From: Crambe crambe
Lineage: Eukaryota > Porifera > Demospongiae > Poecilosclerida > Crambeidae
Assembly (NCBI GenBank): GCA_963924555.1
Contig: OZ004594.1
Location: 1,953,563 to 2,017,562 of the forward strand
Length of the DNA stretch: 64,000 bases
Reading direction: 5' to 3'
Below, in pieces: positions 39,087-52,700 of this stretch. The notes under the pieces were generated by a model. The model had not been told where the DNA came from, searched no databases, and saw only the letters and a list, made by a program, of their open reading frames with translations. The translations under genes were made by a program, and so were the position numbers. Positions within the stretch are counted from its first letter, which is position 1, and the number at the start of each line of letters is the position of its first letter.

Positions 39087-42000
39087 ATGGAGGACGAGTT
39101 CGAGCTAGCTTTTGCTGATGAATTGGAACTGCTGCAGGATGAGAATGATGGTATGCTGCATATTGCACATAGCTAGGATGTTCACAACTTGTTGAGTAAA
39201 CATTTTCCACAGTGCTCCCTTCCCATCGAACTTTGACCCCTGACAGACCTTATCCTCATTCTGAAATTGTTGCTTCTCGTAAGCGTACACTTGAAGAAGG
39301 TCCACTTCATCTTACTCCTTCAGACTCACACAAACGTAAAGTACAGTACCTCTCATCACTCTAAACCCAGCATATTCTTTTTTTCCCCTTGATTTTTTTT
39401 TTTAGAACTTCGAAAGATTCAGCGACTGACTGGATCAGAGTCCTCCACTACCTTCACCCAAGAATACACATCTCAAGACAGGGAAGAAGAGGAAGAGCTC
39501 TCTTTGCACACCTCTGGATCCGCAGGAATTTATCACAGCAATGGCAGAAGAGAAGATGGTGTCTTAAGGGGCAAGGACAAAGGTCAAACTAAACACCAGG
39601 ATAAAGGAAGCCCCAAAGGAGGGTATTCCCCTCCTTCCCCATACTCGCCCCCTTCCTCCCCCTTTTCTCTGCACAGTCCCACCTCCCCAGTCCCATCACA
39701 TGACCACACCAGCCCCGCAGTAAGAAGTAAATCCTTAAACAGTCCTCCAACATCTTCAAATTCTAGATTAAGAAATTCTGTTACCCCCAAATCGAGGAAG
39801 AGGCTTCTGGACTCAACCACGCCATCCGAATTGGATTTTCATACTTGTAGAGATGATGAAAGTCATAATGTCTCTCCAATATCCAAAAAGAGGTTATTGG
39901 ATTCAGCACCATCCAATTCTAATTTCGACAGAAAGTTAGAGAGCAATTTGGATGATTCTGATGATGATTTACTGGAGAAAGCTGAAGAAACCTTGGAAAA
40001 TTTGAGAAAGGCAAGGAGCAGTTGCTCCAATCCATGTAGTGATGTGTTCAACCATGATGATGATGATAGTGACATGCCAACATCTGATGCCAATTTTTCA
40101 CAGATTTCACCATCAGGAAGTAGATTGCGGCAGACGTCCTCTCACATCCATGTGTTGAGTCGTGCTCCTGCATGTCCCCACCTCTCTGTAACCAGTAGCG
40201 AAGGTCACAGGGTGTACTTAAGACTTCGAGAGACCAACGATCCAACCAGAGCGAGGAAGATGGCTCAGGCACATTCCCATTCTCGGAAACAGTTACTGAA
40301 GATACCTTTCACAGAGCTGAAGGCTAGCGTGGAAGAAGAGGTATCAAAATATCCATCTTTTATTCTTTGCACTAAATTTTTTTATTTTTTTAATGTGCAG
40401 AGAAGAAGATATTTGATAGAACAATCTGATGATATTTTACAAGCACTAACAAGGTACTTTATAACACACCAATTGGTTGATACTTCAAGACTCCTCTGTG
40501 TACAGTCCTCATGAAGCGGATGACTATGAAGATGCTCAGGTTCTCTTGGAGGACCCTGATGATGAGAGGGCTGGAGGAAAAATGAAGGAAGCAGAAGATA
40601 TGCTGTGGGTGGACAAATACTCCCCTAGATACTACACAGAGTTGCTTAGTGACGATGTAAGGAGATTAGTGGAACCTTAGCCTCGTATGTACCCAAGCCC
40701 TGCTTTTTTTTAATTTTTTTTTTTTACGGGGCGGTAGAAAAAGTGGGGCTTGGGTACGAGGCTAAGTGGAACCTCCCGATAAAGGACACTCAAAAAGAGG
40801 ACAAACTTCTCAACAAAGCACTCTATATGAATAACCTCTGAAAGAGGACAACCTCTTTACAAAGGACAAAAGGCTGGGTCCCAAGTATGTCCATTATTAG
40901 GAGGTTTCAGTGTGCATAGATATATAATGTGGATCAGGATCAACAAAATAATGCTCTCCAAGATGGGGGAGACTCGTTAGAAGGGTTTTACTCTCTTCAG
41001 GGTATCAATCGCACAATTTTGTCATGGTTACGACTTTGGGATGAGGTTGTATTTGGCTGCCCTGCCCCTTTGAAGAATATGGCTTCTGGAGGTGGAACTG
41101 GTGAAAAATTGAAGAAGGACAGAAACAGTAAAGATGGCACTGCTCCCAAGGGAAAGAAGTTCGAGAAGAAAAAGGAGTTCCAGAATCCCGATCTGTTGGC
41201 AAGTGTGGAAGTAAGTCAACAGCTCCTGCTAGCAACAGTTCTAGAGCAAATAGCCTTGCCCTAATGGCTGGAAAGTCCACCCCTCAGCTAATATTGCAGT
41301 AGTATGAAGCCTCATACAAGACTAGGAGACCCATTGCCCTTAATTATGAAATATCTCACTCTTCTATTGCAGGCATTGGATGAAACAAAGAGACCTAAGT
41401 TAAAGGTGAGTTGATTTTTTTTCTTTCCGTATCCTAATTTCATAGCCAGGGACAATCATAACAGTCAGCCCTGTTTACACAGAGGGATTGAATGATTAAT
41501 CTACCCGAATTGATGTGTAAACTTGATGTGTAAACGGGCCTAATCCGGATTAATTGCATCCGGATTCAATCAACCTTCTGATGTGGAACAGCTGTTACAG
41601 TGTAACAGGCTTTTAAAAAAAACAGGCAAAAACTGCAGTTTGACCAGCCATGTTCCTGTTGGTCACCATTAATTACAATAGAAAAAAGTATAGCAGGTTT
41701 TTATGAATTCAACGCTCTGCCATCAAGTGTATCATAATTGGCTGTACACAAAGGCATTATTGTATGTTATGGTATGTGTTGCAGCTGGCTTTATTGTGTG
41801 GGTCTCCAGGCCTTGGCAAGACGACTCTTGCCCACATCATAGCAAAACACGCTGGCTACAACGTCGTGGAAATGAATGCTAGGTAGACAATCACACATAT
41901 GTACTCTCTATACTTCTTCCTAGAGCTTTATCATCTCCTTCTCTCTCTCCTTCACCTCTTCTTCCTGATGGAGAATCATATTTTTTTTTGTAGTGACGAT

Positions 42001-43781
42001 AGAAGTCCAGAAGTTTTCAAACAGAAGATTGAAGCATCCACTCAGATGAAGGCAGTGTTGGCTCTGGACAACAAACCCAACTGCTTAATCATTGACGAGA
42101 TTGATGGTGCACCAACAGTTAGTTCAATCCTCAAGACAACATTGATATGCATCAATGAGCTGTGGTGTTTTCTGCTTATGTAGGCCGCCATTAATATATT
42201 AGTAGATCTTGTAAAACAGAAGGAACAAGGTCAGTTGATATGCAAATTTTATTTTCATAATTATGTTTTGCACTGCTCTGGTTGTATCATGTGTAGGTAA
42301 GAAGAAAGGAAAGCATGGTAGTAATATGCTCTCCAGACCAATCATATGTATCTGCAATGACCAGTGAGTATACCTGCATATATGGAAATATTAAAGTAAA
42401 GTGTCATCATGGGTTGGTATTTTGAAATATGCTTAGTCAGCGTTCTTGTAATGATGCAGTTTACATATTTGAATCTACCAACCACATCATGACACTGCTT
42501 ATTTACATGGACTATCATGGTCTGTTATTTAACTGTCTTACCTACATTATGAATGTCTGTATCCAGATATGCTCCCTCACTACGGCAGCTGCGACAACAC
42601 TCACTCATCCTTTACTTCCCAGCCACTGTGACCTCCAGACTGGCAACCAGGTTACAACAGGTACACTCCCCACAATGAGGCTGCCCCTCTAATTATTATT
42701 ATGTATCAGTAGAGGTGTTGAGTTAAGAAGTTAATTTATCCAGGTGGCAAAGAAGGAAGGTTTGAAGGCTGCTATGTCCACCCTACTAGCATTGTGTGAG
42801 AAGACGGACAACGACATTAGAGCATGTCTCAATAGCCTTCAAGTAAGTTATGCAGTAGATTCGTTTGGCTGGATTTACAGCTAATTTCATAGCTTTAAAT
42901 GATAAAGCCACACCCATGGGTGTGGTCATGCTATAATGTATATCATTCTTCAAATCTCTGTAGTTCATGGGACGCAAACACAAGGATATCACACTTGCTT
43001 TGGTGCAGAGTGCCAACGTTGGTCAGAAAGATGCCCAGAGGAGTCTCTTCTCCCTCTGGAAGGAGGTCTTTCAGCTCCCAACCTCTAAAAAGTAAGAGCC
43101 AGAAGATTTCAAACACAAAAGCAAAAGTAACTGTTTGAAAATAAGCATCTAACTGCAGATATGGGTACAAAATTAAAGTAGCTGCTTGGAAGATTAGCCT
43201 CGTACACATGCCTGCTTTTTTTGCAGGGCGGAAGAAAAGTGAAAGTAGCTCTTTAGCTCTTTCGCTTTTCCTCTGGCCTTTTTCTTTTCCTCTGCCCCAT
43301 AAAACAACCTATTTTCACTTTTAAAAAGCAGGCCTGGGACCTGGGTACAAGGCGGTTGCATTCCTTACAAAGTTAAGGATTGGAGTTAGGTTGCATCGAC
43401 TTGAGCTCAGTTCTTACTGCAGACACACACTCAACCAGGGACCTCTTAGAATCACCCCGCAGTCCGGTACTGCTGGGAGTAGAGAACCAAATGTCATGAG
43501 CTCCAACAGTGTGAGGTTCCACAACATCCTTCTTGCTGCAAGTGCCACTGGAGAGTATTCCAAAGTAACAAACGGTACGTGCACAGCAGAGCACACCATC
43601 ATGTTTCTCCCTTAGAGTGTGTCTCTTAATTAAAGTTCCTTATGCTCAATACCATTCATAATCAACAATTATTATTGAGGCTATTGCTTTGCAGGACTCT
43701 TTGAAAACTATCTTCTCGTCAAGTTTAGGGACCCCAATCTTGAAGCAGTAAGTTTTTATTTAATCCCCACCCCCCCCCCCC

Positions 43782-43812
<31 letters not shown>

Positions 43813-45828
43813 ACACACACAGCCTACAGTTTTCTGTATAGGACAAAGTTATCGTGCGGTTAAAATTTTTTGGTGGATTGCGTCATTTTGAAATAATACA
43901 CAGATTACATAATTCCATGAAAATTTTATGCTGTACGATACGTTTGGGATAACCTGTAGATATTTACTGCCAGTGCACATATTGCAGAAAACACTGACCT
44001 TTATGATAATTATCGTGATCAGGTTTCTCTGGGTCAAGACTGGATGGTATTCAATGACATCCTCCGACAACACATCTCCTGCAACCAGGACTACGCCTTC
44101 AATGCTTATTTGCCCTTCCTCTCAGTCGCCTTCCACTTTCTCTTCGCCGTCTCTTCCAAGCCCCAACTCAAATACCCCAACACTAACTATGAGGTTAGAG
44201 GTCAGAGTTCACACACCATGTAGCTATGAGTATTGCCATGTGAGCATACACTGCCTTGGAAACAATTTAGAGGTCAGAGTTCACACACCATGTAGCTATA
44301 TATAAGTACTGCCATACATCATACTGTGCATGAACTGATGTGAGCTGCCTTGGAAACAATTTAAAGGTCTTGGATTTCACATTTGGCCCTAGATTCTTTT
44401 GCCAGCAGAGACAGTTCTGTTTAGTGTAGTAATAGACCCAATCTTGGATACAGTATAAACAGTGTATGATCCCTTCCAGGAAGCAGCAGAGAATACTATT
44501 TTTTTTTTCCCCCTACAATAATAACCATAACCAAATTTATCATTCTTGCATAGATGATGTTGAAGGAACAGCAAAGCAGTCACCTCCTGACCTCCCTCAT
44601 GTTGGAGATGCCTCCCAGCATCAAGAGAACCATCTCTCATTCTCTGCTCACCGTCGAGATCCTCCCTTTTCTCTCTGACATCATCTCCCCAAGCTTCCGC
44701 CCAGTGAGTTCAGGAAACCCTAGGATTACTATTACATCCCAGTAATCTATACCTTAGACACATGTAACTAGTAATCTTTCATTGTATACTATCTTGCATG
44801 CTACTTCAGTATATCCCAGTAATCTATACCTAGACACAGTAATCTTTCACTAATCCATTCATGTATATACCTTAGACACATTACTAAAAGCAGTATATCC
44901 TAGTAATCTAGCTATACCTTGTAACTAGTAGTATTTAGACTGAAAATGCCTACTTATGAATTCTGCAGGTGAGCACTCAATTGTACTCATCCAGTGAGAA
45001 GCAGCAGTTCGCCGACTTGGTGGGCACCATGATCTCCTATAGCCTCACCTACAGTCAAGAGAGAGGACCAGATGGACAATATTCCTACATCTTGGACCCG
45101 TACGCTATGCAACTTATAAGTTACATTATGCTATTCAGGTACATAATTTATTGCTTTCTTTGTTCTATTTAAAGGAATATTGAAGAAATTAGTCGTTTCC
45201 CAGGACTACCACAGAAGAAGCAGCTGACCTACAGTGCCAAACAACTTATTGCCAGAGAGGTCAGAAATTTTTTTAAAATGTGCTGATCAGTAATGTATTT
45301 TGTCGCACTAGGTTGGGGTGGAAAAGTTGAGAAGAGCTGAGCAAATTCTGACTTCAAAAAATCTGTAAGATTTTGCTATAAGATTACTGAAAAAAAGTGT
45401 CATGTGATCATGTGTGTGAAGGTCGAGTGACAAAGGTGAACAAGCCAAGAAGACTGCTGGAATTGGGATAAAGGAGAAGAAAGTGGACCATCAAAAGGAG
45501 AAATTGAAGAAGTCATTTGTTCCAGTAGTGAAAGATGTAAGTTTTTCATGAATGAATCTAGATTGACATACAATGTGCAAAATTGTAAAATTGTGTGTGT
45601 CTATAGGTTCCTGATGATGTAGACTTTTTCGGAAGAAAGATATCTTCCAAAGCAGGTCAGCTAACACCAGTTAATAAAATTGTGCTCAGGAGTAAATCAT
45701 GATACCTTTTTTGTTCAGGTTTGGCAAAGAAGAATCAACAGAGACATTCTCATCCTCTATGGTTCAAGTTCAATGAAGGTTTTTCTAACGCTGTCAGAAG
45801 ACCTATTCACATCAAAGACTTTCTCTAG
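39087..45828 (+). CDS. CHTF18: Chromosome transmission fidelity protein 18 (CTF18 alternative clamp loader subunit)
   Basis: AAA+ large subunit of the CTF18-RFC complex that loads PCNA and supports sister-chromatid cohesion and checkpoint signalling. I placed 24 exons (first 39087-39150, largest 39406-40340, last 45719-45828) that sum to 1093 codons plus stop. The N terminus is long, Ser/Pro-rich and acidic. [19 protein letters not shown] then [11 protein letters not shown] precede the AAA+ core: Walker [13 protein letters not shown] (exon 41785-41882), Walker [12 protein letters not shown] (41994-42117), sensor region [19 protein letters not shown]. Middle: [14 protein letters not shown] and [11 protein letters not shown]; later [20 protein letters not shown]. 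The C-terminal [18 protein letters not shown] is the conserved tail that binds DCC1 and CTF8. Intron lengths vary and several introns carry foldback elements. Complete and apparently functional. Confidence 0.95.
40677..40765. mobile_element. Short foldback element in a CTF18 intron
   Basis: TTAGCCTCGTATGTACCCAA at the left pairs with TTGGGTACGAGGCTAA at the right around a T-rich loop; 89 bp. A relative lies at 43194-43355. Confidence 0.75.
40764..40912. mobile_element. Pogo/Tigger-like MITE remnant abutting the foldback element
   Basis: Left AAGTGGAACCTCCCGATAAA and right ATTAGGAGGTTTCAGTG resemble the family at 2504 and 13762; internal AAAGAGGACAA units. Ends are imperfect. Confidence 0.5.
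43194..43355. mobile_element. Second, longer foldback element of the TTAGCCTCGTA family in a CTF18 intron
   Basis: TTAGCCTCGTACACATGCCT GC-type left end and a right end CAGGCCTGGGACCTGGGTAC then AAGGCGG pair imperfectly. A pyrimidine-rich core lies between. Diverged relative of 40677-40765. Confidence 0.6.
43768..43820. repeat. C homopolymer followed by (AC)n
   Basis: About 30 C then about 11 AC units, in a CTF18 intron. Confidence 0.95.
44190..44370. repeat. Tandem partial duplication in a CTF18 intron
   Basis: AGAGGTCAGAGTTCACACAC then CATGTAGCTAT occurs twice and CTGCCTTGGAAACAATTTA twice, period about 75 bp, starting at the donor of the exon ending at 44193 (GAG|GTTAGAGGTCAGAG). Confidence 0.75.
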
Positions 45829-47085
45829 CAAAATTTAATAGCTATGAATACCAATTCAGCTTAGTCAGTAAAAGTTGACGCAGCTCCTCCATTAATTATT
45901 GCGCAATAACTTTGACCACGCCTACTTGCCCCGCGGTAAACTTCCAAGCAGTAAAGGGAGGGGTGTCACCATTTGCAGCACTCTACCGTCAGTACGACCG
46001 CAGCAGAAACTATTCTACTGCACAGCTGCTTAGGACAAAGGCTCTCTCTCTATCTGTAAGTAGTTCAAAGTCCAAAGAATTAAGCTTGAAAAGTGGTCCA
46101 ATTTTCAAATTATGCCTGAAGCTAGTTCACACCCACTGTTTAATAGAGTATAAACTTGCATGAGCTAATTTCATAGGTGCAACAAAACTTTGTGCATTTC
46201 CAATATGAATACTTAACAAAATACTTGACACTACACATTGTGTAATCAAACTTGGCTATCAGAAAACTTGACAAGTTCTGTGAAGGCATTAAACAACTTG
46301 CTAATTGCTGTATATTTAAGATTTGTCCCTAATTAGCAGCACCTAATTCAGATTCATGTATGATAGTAGTAACTGTAATTAGCTCTGAGTGGCACGGACT
46401 TATAGATTCAAAAGTATTGATCAAAAGAAGTTAACTATTATGAAGTTCAAACCTCTGATGGATCTCTTTGTCTGATATGACTACATTGATTTGTTTTGCA
46501 TGTTGTGATGAGTAACAACGTGGCATTATTTCAGGCTTTGGTTTGTGTGTTACATTATGTCCTGACACACCTGTTTTGTGTCCCAAGACCCAGTATCCTA
46601 TATCCTGGTACGGTAGAATCTGACAAGTTGGAACCAAACATTGTTGAGAGGTGTCCTTCATACAGAGAATGAAATCATCCTTTATTCAGAAGGTTCTTTA
46701 TCCAGAGGTATCATAAGATTCACATGTTTCTTCCTCTTGTTAAGCCAACACCACACATTTAAATTGATACCACACAAGACCCTCCAAAGTGTGGATATAG
46801 AGAGATAGGGATGGTTTATTCAAAGTGTTGGTGACCTTAGAATATCCTTTTGCCTTTTGATATGTTGTGCCGGCCCCTAGTCCTCCTCACAGTGCTGTGG
46901 GAGATAAGAGGGTTAGAATAAAGGTCACTCCGAATAAAGAATAGAATAAAGGACAGTTGTTGCGGACCAATCTTTATTGTGATAATACATATTTAACCTC
47001 TGTATTAAGGACACCACTACTACAATATTATTTAGATTTTCCACTGATAACAGTTACTCACCTTCCAATTTAATTAACTTTCCAG
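45829..47085 (+). promoter_or_regulatory. CTF18-GW182 spacer with probable GW182 promoter and leader exon
   Basis: A stretch at about 45900-46055 is richer in GC and ends in a strong donor (TATCT|GTAAGTAG) with no ATG-initiated frame running through it, as expected for a non-coding 5' exon. Downstream (46590-46990) lie fragments with ATAAAGGACAC-type words related to the Tigger-like family. Leader-exon status is inference. Confidence 0.45.
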
Positions 47086-47098
47086 ATTGTTGCGTATT

Positions 47099-47328
47099 AT
47101 GAAGATATCAATAGTTATAGGTGAGTCGTACTCAAGCAGCTGGTTATCATTCATTTTAATGACCGACTTACTGAACTTTAGCACTGTATATTGTACAACC
47201 AATCCAATTGAATATTTAAAATAGCTGTAATAGTATTATTAGAACTAACTAGAGGAAGTGTTTACTAAGTGTTAGGGTCACTTGCTTATTGTTATCGTTC
47301 ATTGTTGTTATCAGGTAGCAGGAAATAA
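47099..47328 (+). promoter_or_regulatory. uORF ending on the GW182 start codon (TAATG overlap)
   Basis: Exon 47086-47120 (TTTCCAG acceptor, GTGAGT donor) holds an ATG at 47099. Joined to the next exon at 47315, it reads MKISIVIGSRK and stops at TAA 47326-47328. The last A of that stop is the first base of the GW182 ATG (47328-47330). The splice junction was read from consensus sites, not from RNA. Confidence 0.6.
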
Positions 47329-49666
47329 TGGAAGGGAAAAATACTCATGGCAGGTCAAGGTATGTCGGAAACACTGCACTGTATTTGGTTATGGATATGG
47401 AGACCCTTTACCATATTTGTGCAGACATTCAGATGAGGAGCATAGTGATCACGACAACAAGAGGAAGGATGAAAGACGGAGACACAGAGACAAAGGAGCC
47501 AATTTCTCCAAATATAAAGTATGAGTAGAGACCAGGAAACCCCCCTAATATTAAACTAAAACTGAAAGTGGATGATATTAGAGTATACTATGCATAGTAT
47601 TGCTTCAATTGGAGGCTCCCTTCCTTTTTAATGACATTCTTAGAGATTAAGGGGTCCCTGGTAGGCAGACTCAACACGATATGCCCCAGGGTGTGTGTAA
47701 GGTTGTTGAGTCATTAGTGTCCTAGGCTACTATATAGGAATACTGTGCAATACTGTGAATAGGGACCTGGACAGTCGTCGTCATCATTATCATCATCGTC
47801 ATCAAGGGGAAGTGCTCCACGATCCCATCACGAAGTTCCTCCGAGATTCCTGACGAATAAGAAAGTCCAAAAGAATTCCTCAAGAACCAACCATGGTAAG
47901 GTCCACTGGTCATAAATATGAGGGGTGTGTCTAGAGGGTGTGGTTATGCAAATAATGGTACCATGATGCAAATATGATGCAGTGAAAGTGAGGACTCTGT
48001 ATGTGCATAGCTACGTACCCCAATCAAAACCATAAACTTGTTGACTTTGGTTATTATCGTCCATTATCTCTGCCAATTCTTTAGTCCTTTTCTTTCGGTT
48101 TTGTGGCAAGCTGCGTTTCAAATTAGTACAGGAGATATGGAAAACAAATGTTGTCTTTTATCTTTCACTACCCCAAGGTGGAAAGGAAATTGAATAATCC
48201 AATGTGTCAGCATATCTGAAGCAAGAGTATGGGACAAGATTCTGGTCATTGAGTAGCTCTACTCAGTTCCTTCTTTACTTCCTCTTGTCTTGTGTACTTC
48301 TGTTTGTGGGTACAAAAGTGTGTGGTGGTTTGGTGTATGCATGTGGTTTTTCAGTAAGTGCATCCACAATGAATCACAATCCATACCTGTGCGACCACGA
48401 CATTCTAATCACCTTGAAGAAAGGCATTTCAGGACGCTATATGAGAGTTAGGACACTTCTAAAACTGGGTCAGGACACTTGGTACCTATACACACAACTT
48501 CGTATTGTCAAACATGTGTCTACACATCTGTAAAAGAGTATTAATATTGTTGCTGCTCCATTGCAGCTGACTATTCATTGTGTAAGGCTCCATACATATC
48601 TAATAGCTCCTTCTTGCATGCCTACATGGATATCATTGGCAACACAACACGAGCTAGTCTGGAGTCAAGGCAACAGCATTGAATAGGAAGTGCTGACATT
48701 GTGGGCAGTACAAAAACCATCACATCCTCTCGATTAACTCGTATCAATCAGGTCATTTCAAATATACTTTTCTCTCGTGCAGTTGGGATGAGTGAGCCAC
48801 TACTAGCTTAGCTAAACTGCTAGCCAGGCCAGTTAGAGTCTCAAGTCTCCGGTACCGGTTCCCTAGTACTTGACTCAGTGTCGAGAAGAGACTGGCTAGT
48901 CGCTAGAGACGGAGTGGTGGTTTGTTGGAAGTCATTCTGTCAACTAGTACTGCCCAAGTTATAAACTGCCGGCCTGGGCCACCGTATAGCATCGGGGCAG
49001 CTTTTCTCTCACCAACCTCGTCCCATCTTCGCATCTCATCGCAGCATCTAAAGTGCTAGTGAAGTCGAAAAAGAAGGGGAAAAAATCAGGCCAGGAGTTA
49101 CTTGCCTTGAGCTATTCATCTCCACACTATGGTTAGCAGTTTTACAGTCTTTCATTTCTGTCAGAATTCCAGTGTGGCATCAATTTTTTGTGTGCAAGAG
49201 AAATAGCAGTCACCCAATCCCCTACAGGCTAGTCTTGGAAGAGAATCAATCTCAAAACTAACCAACCCTTGTATGCATCTGACAGGTAGCAAGTTGAACA
49301 ATAATATTTTCAAAAGCATCTCCTGCAGTAAGCCGACATTTTCTTTCCTGAGCATATTGCCATCAATTTCACTTTCACATCTGGTAACTTTAATTATTAT
49401 CAAGCACAGCTTTCAGGCATTCGTTATCCATCTTGAAGTTGTTTACACAGAAAATTGTCGTTCATTCTTCAATATTGTATTTTAGAGCTGAATTCTCTTG
49501 AGTAGAAGTGATATGATTTTGAGCAGACCCCCATCTTACATGTGACTTCAAAGTTCTTGCAAGTTTGTTTTTGGTTATGTTTGGATCTGCTTTTGAAGGG
49601 AGAATGGCTTGTTCAACTCCTTGTGACTCTTATGTATCAGGTATGTATGTCACTAGCTAGCCAAAG

Positions 49667-49713
<47 letters not shown>

Positions 49714-52700
49714 CTTGAAATTTCATGCAGCTTTGTTGGTATTTAGCACGTGTGTGAGGCTGTGCAAATGTACAAAAGACTAACACTCACCCCTCCAACA
49801 CTAAAACCTACTCATTTGCATGTCCAACTGTGATTGATGGCTACTCAACAGTATTTATATTGCATGCAGGCAACATTATCATCTGTTGATGTGCTTTAGT
49901 TGTATCAATTAACAATACCCTGTGTATCAACATACTTAGACTTCAACTATGCTTGTACAATCTGTTAAATTTGTCCCAGCTACTGAACTGAGTATAGTTG
50001 ATATGCACCATTTGTAATGTGCGTGCTTGTAGCATTCATGTGCATCATGCACTCTGTTGTGGTATTTGTCTGGCAATGTATCACAGTACTAATATGCTGG
50101 ACTGACTAATGTATAATACTATTGAGCATTCATTTGGATGTGTGTGCTGTTACTGACGGTGTACTAACTGGATTTTGGCAGGCTGTGTACCAGCCATTAC
50201 TTGATTTGTATGTAATATGGAAGGTTATTATGATATCCTTCTCTATGCTGTTTTGAAAATTCAGCGTTCCCATCTGTGCGTGGAGAGTACCTTTGCGACC
50301 GACTGGCTGGCTGGCTACACAGAGCGATGTATCAAGTTGTTGTTTTTTTGCTTTCAATTGACTCTCTTTTTTTTGGTAGCAAAGTGAAGTTTGTATTGGG
50401 ACCACCTGGCATCATCTGATTATATTACATGCCGTGTCCTAAGAGTGTGTGAGTACATGGTTCAGTTTGTATATGGGTGACCTGCACACATAGGCTACCA
50501 GCACATCTTTTTGACTTAAAAAAGAACTCTCTCTTCAAATATTATGTGGGTAAAACCCTACCCTGATTGGACGTGGACAATTGCCTGTGGTATCAGTCCT
50601 CCACGAGAATCTTCGGAATAGATACAACTCTCATATTCCAAGTGTGAATTGCATTTGGCACACTCTTGTGCACTCCTGGCAATAATATCATGGACATCTC
50701 CCCCCCCTTTTCAATTCCTACGGTCATATCCCCCCATTAATTGCTTTGATGGGTATATCCACTGCTGGAAGGGACTAGCCTTTGTTCTTACCATTATGCT
50801 CCCTGGCTTTTTATCCTTCCATTTAGAACAACTGTGCCACATATGAGTGCTACTCTGGGTGTGGTCATCATTAGATAGAGACTATTTTCCCCCGATAGAG
50901 ATGAAAAAGATGGCAAATTGTAATGAGGGATTCCCCCTCCTTTTCTAATTAAGAAGGTAAAATGAGATAGCTAGGGTGCATGTTACATCTGTGTATGAAG
51001 AAGGAGCTTTTTTCTCTGCCTTTTCCAAGATAGACCAACCTTTATTGTTCTCTGTCTTTTCTGAGATAAGACCAGCCTTTATTGGAGGGCTCTGTATTGA
51101 TATTGTGTCCTTAATTTGGAGAACCCCCTATCAGTGTGGTGGTTTGACTGTGTGAGGGCTATTGTTTGGCTTGGAGGCTGTTGCAGCTCTGGAATGCTGG
51201 CCTTGACTACAGCAAAACATTAGGCTGGTGCGTGCATGTAATAATTGTCCCTTTGACAGTTTACCGAGAGAACGTACTCCTTTGCTCGTAATAATTATGA
51301 AAAACATCCCATTGGACTGATCTAGATATTAACAGATATAATCAATTTGGCATAATGATTATCAGGAGCCAGTAGTATTGTGGCCCCTAATACAAGACCA
51401 CCCTTTGGGAAGGCATTATTGCAGCTGGTCTCTTAATAAAGGTAAGGAGGTCTTCGAATGCAGTCAGGGGTCTTATACGATCATCCAAGGACTGGGCCAT
51501 TACTACCCACCCTACCCCTCCCAGGCCATTAACTCTGGGTCATATATCTGTATCCTCCCTCCCATATAGAGACCTTGGCTAACTACAAAGTGACACTGAC
51601 CTGTACATTTCTACAGTGGCCACCCTCCAGCCACAACAGAGGTAAACTCAATGTCAGCTGGCTGGAGAGGTAAACTCAATGTCAGCTGGCTGGAGGAGTG
51701 GTATCACTCCATGGCATTGTTAACCATGACCTTAGGATCCTCATTAGGTACATTGAGAATGCAAGTATATACAGTTTGCTCTATTATGCACTCTATTATG
51801 CACAGCTGCAAGGCTGTAGTGGGCTTGTGTTGATCATGACATAGTTACCATCGCAGTTGGTTGCTCAGCCATTGAGCAGTAACAACATTCCAATGCAATG
51901 CTGAATGGTCCCCACCATGCTCTACCAATTCACTCCTCCATTGACAACACCAGCTCTCCTCTATCCCTTTTGATTCCAGAAGTTTAGTTCCCACAAATGT
52001 TTCATGCAATCATGGACTGCTGTTTAACTTTCTTAATAATAGCAAGAGAGAAGATGAAGTCTTCAAAGCTTGTAATACATGTAGCTGACCGATCAGAGTG
52101 TGCATCATTTAACAGCACACTTGTACAGAAGTTTCCATGTTGGATGTCGTGCTACCAGCATATTGTTGGAACTCTAAATAATGCACACTGAGGTCTAACT
52201 GAGCTCTAAATAAAGTGCACTAAACTCCAAATATTGGGACTGATAGCATTTCATATTGCAGAAAAGGTTATCTTATTGGAGGCAATTATCACTAGTTAGG
52301 TAAAAATGGTGTATACTCAAAAGCTGAAAAATATATCTGCTGGGAACTATTCCTGCTATGTCAGATTCTCCTTTGCCGGAGGTCCAACCTCCCTCTCCCC
52401 CTCAATTCCCCCAGCCCCTAAAGAGGACAGTGAAAGACAATCCCTCAAGATTCCTGCCTTCATTTGAAGTCGGCCTCTAACTCTTACGGTTTCCTGAACA
52501 TTACTACATTCCTATGCAAGTACTTTTGTATCCAGAGCAAACATGAGCTCACATACATGCAGCATAATTGTACCCTTCCACTTACAAGATGTCAAGCTTC
52601 CGTGTATGGCTTTTGCTGACTTTGATTTGTATACACACGGCATAGTTACCTGCACTTATGATGATAAAGCATGCACTACATGTTTGGAATGTGCTTATCA

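Noticed and set aside
41470-41545. Possible short element with CCCTGTTTACAC and GTGTAAACGGGCC ends
   Set aside because: The inverted match is short and imperfect with no target duplication; not listed as a feature.
45912-46163. 83-codon frame as the GW182 N terminus
   Set aside because: It starts with TTG, not ATG, and runs past a good splice donor. A non-coding leader exon fits better; the phase-consistent start is at 47328.
47345-47524. Unspliced reading through the GW182 exon at 47315-47359
   Set aside because: A strong GTATGT donor at 47360 and a TTTGTGCAG acceptor at 47424 give a phase-perfect join with the basic N terminus; the unspliced frame resembles nothing.
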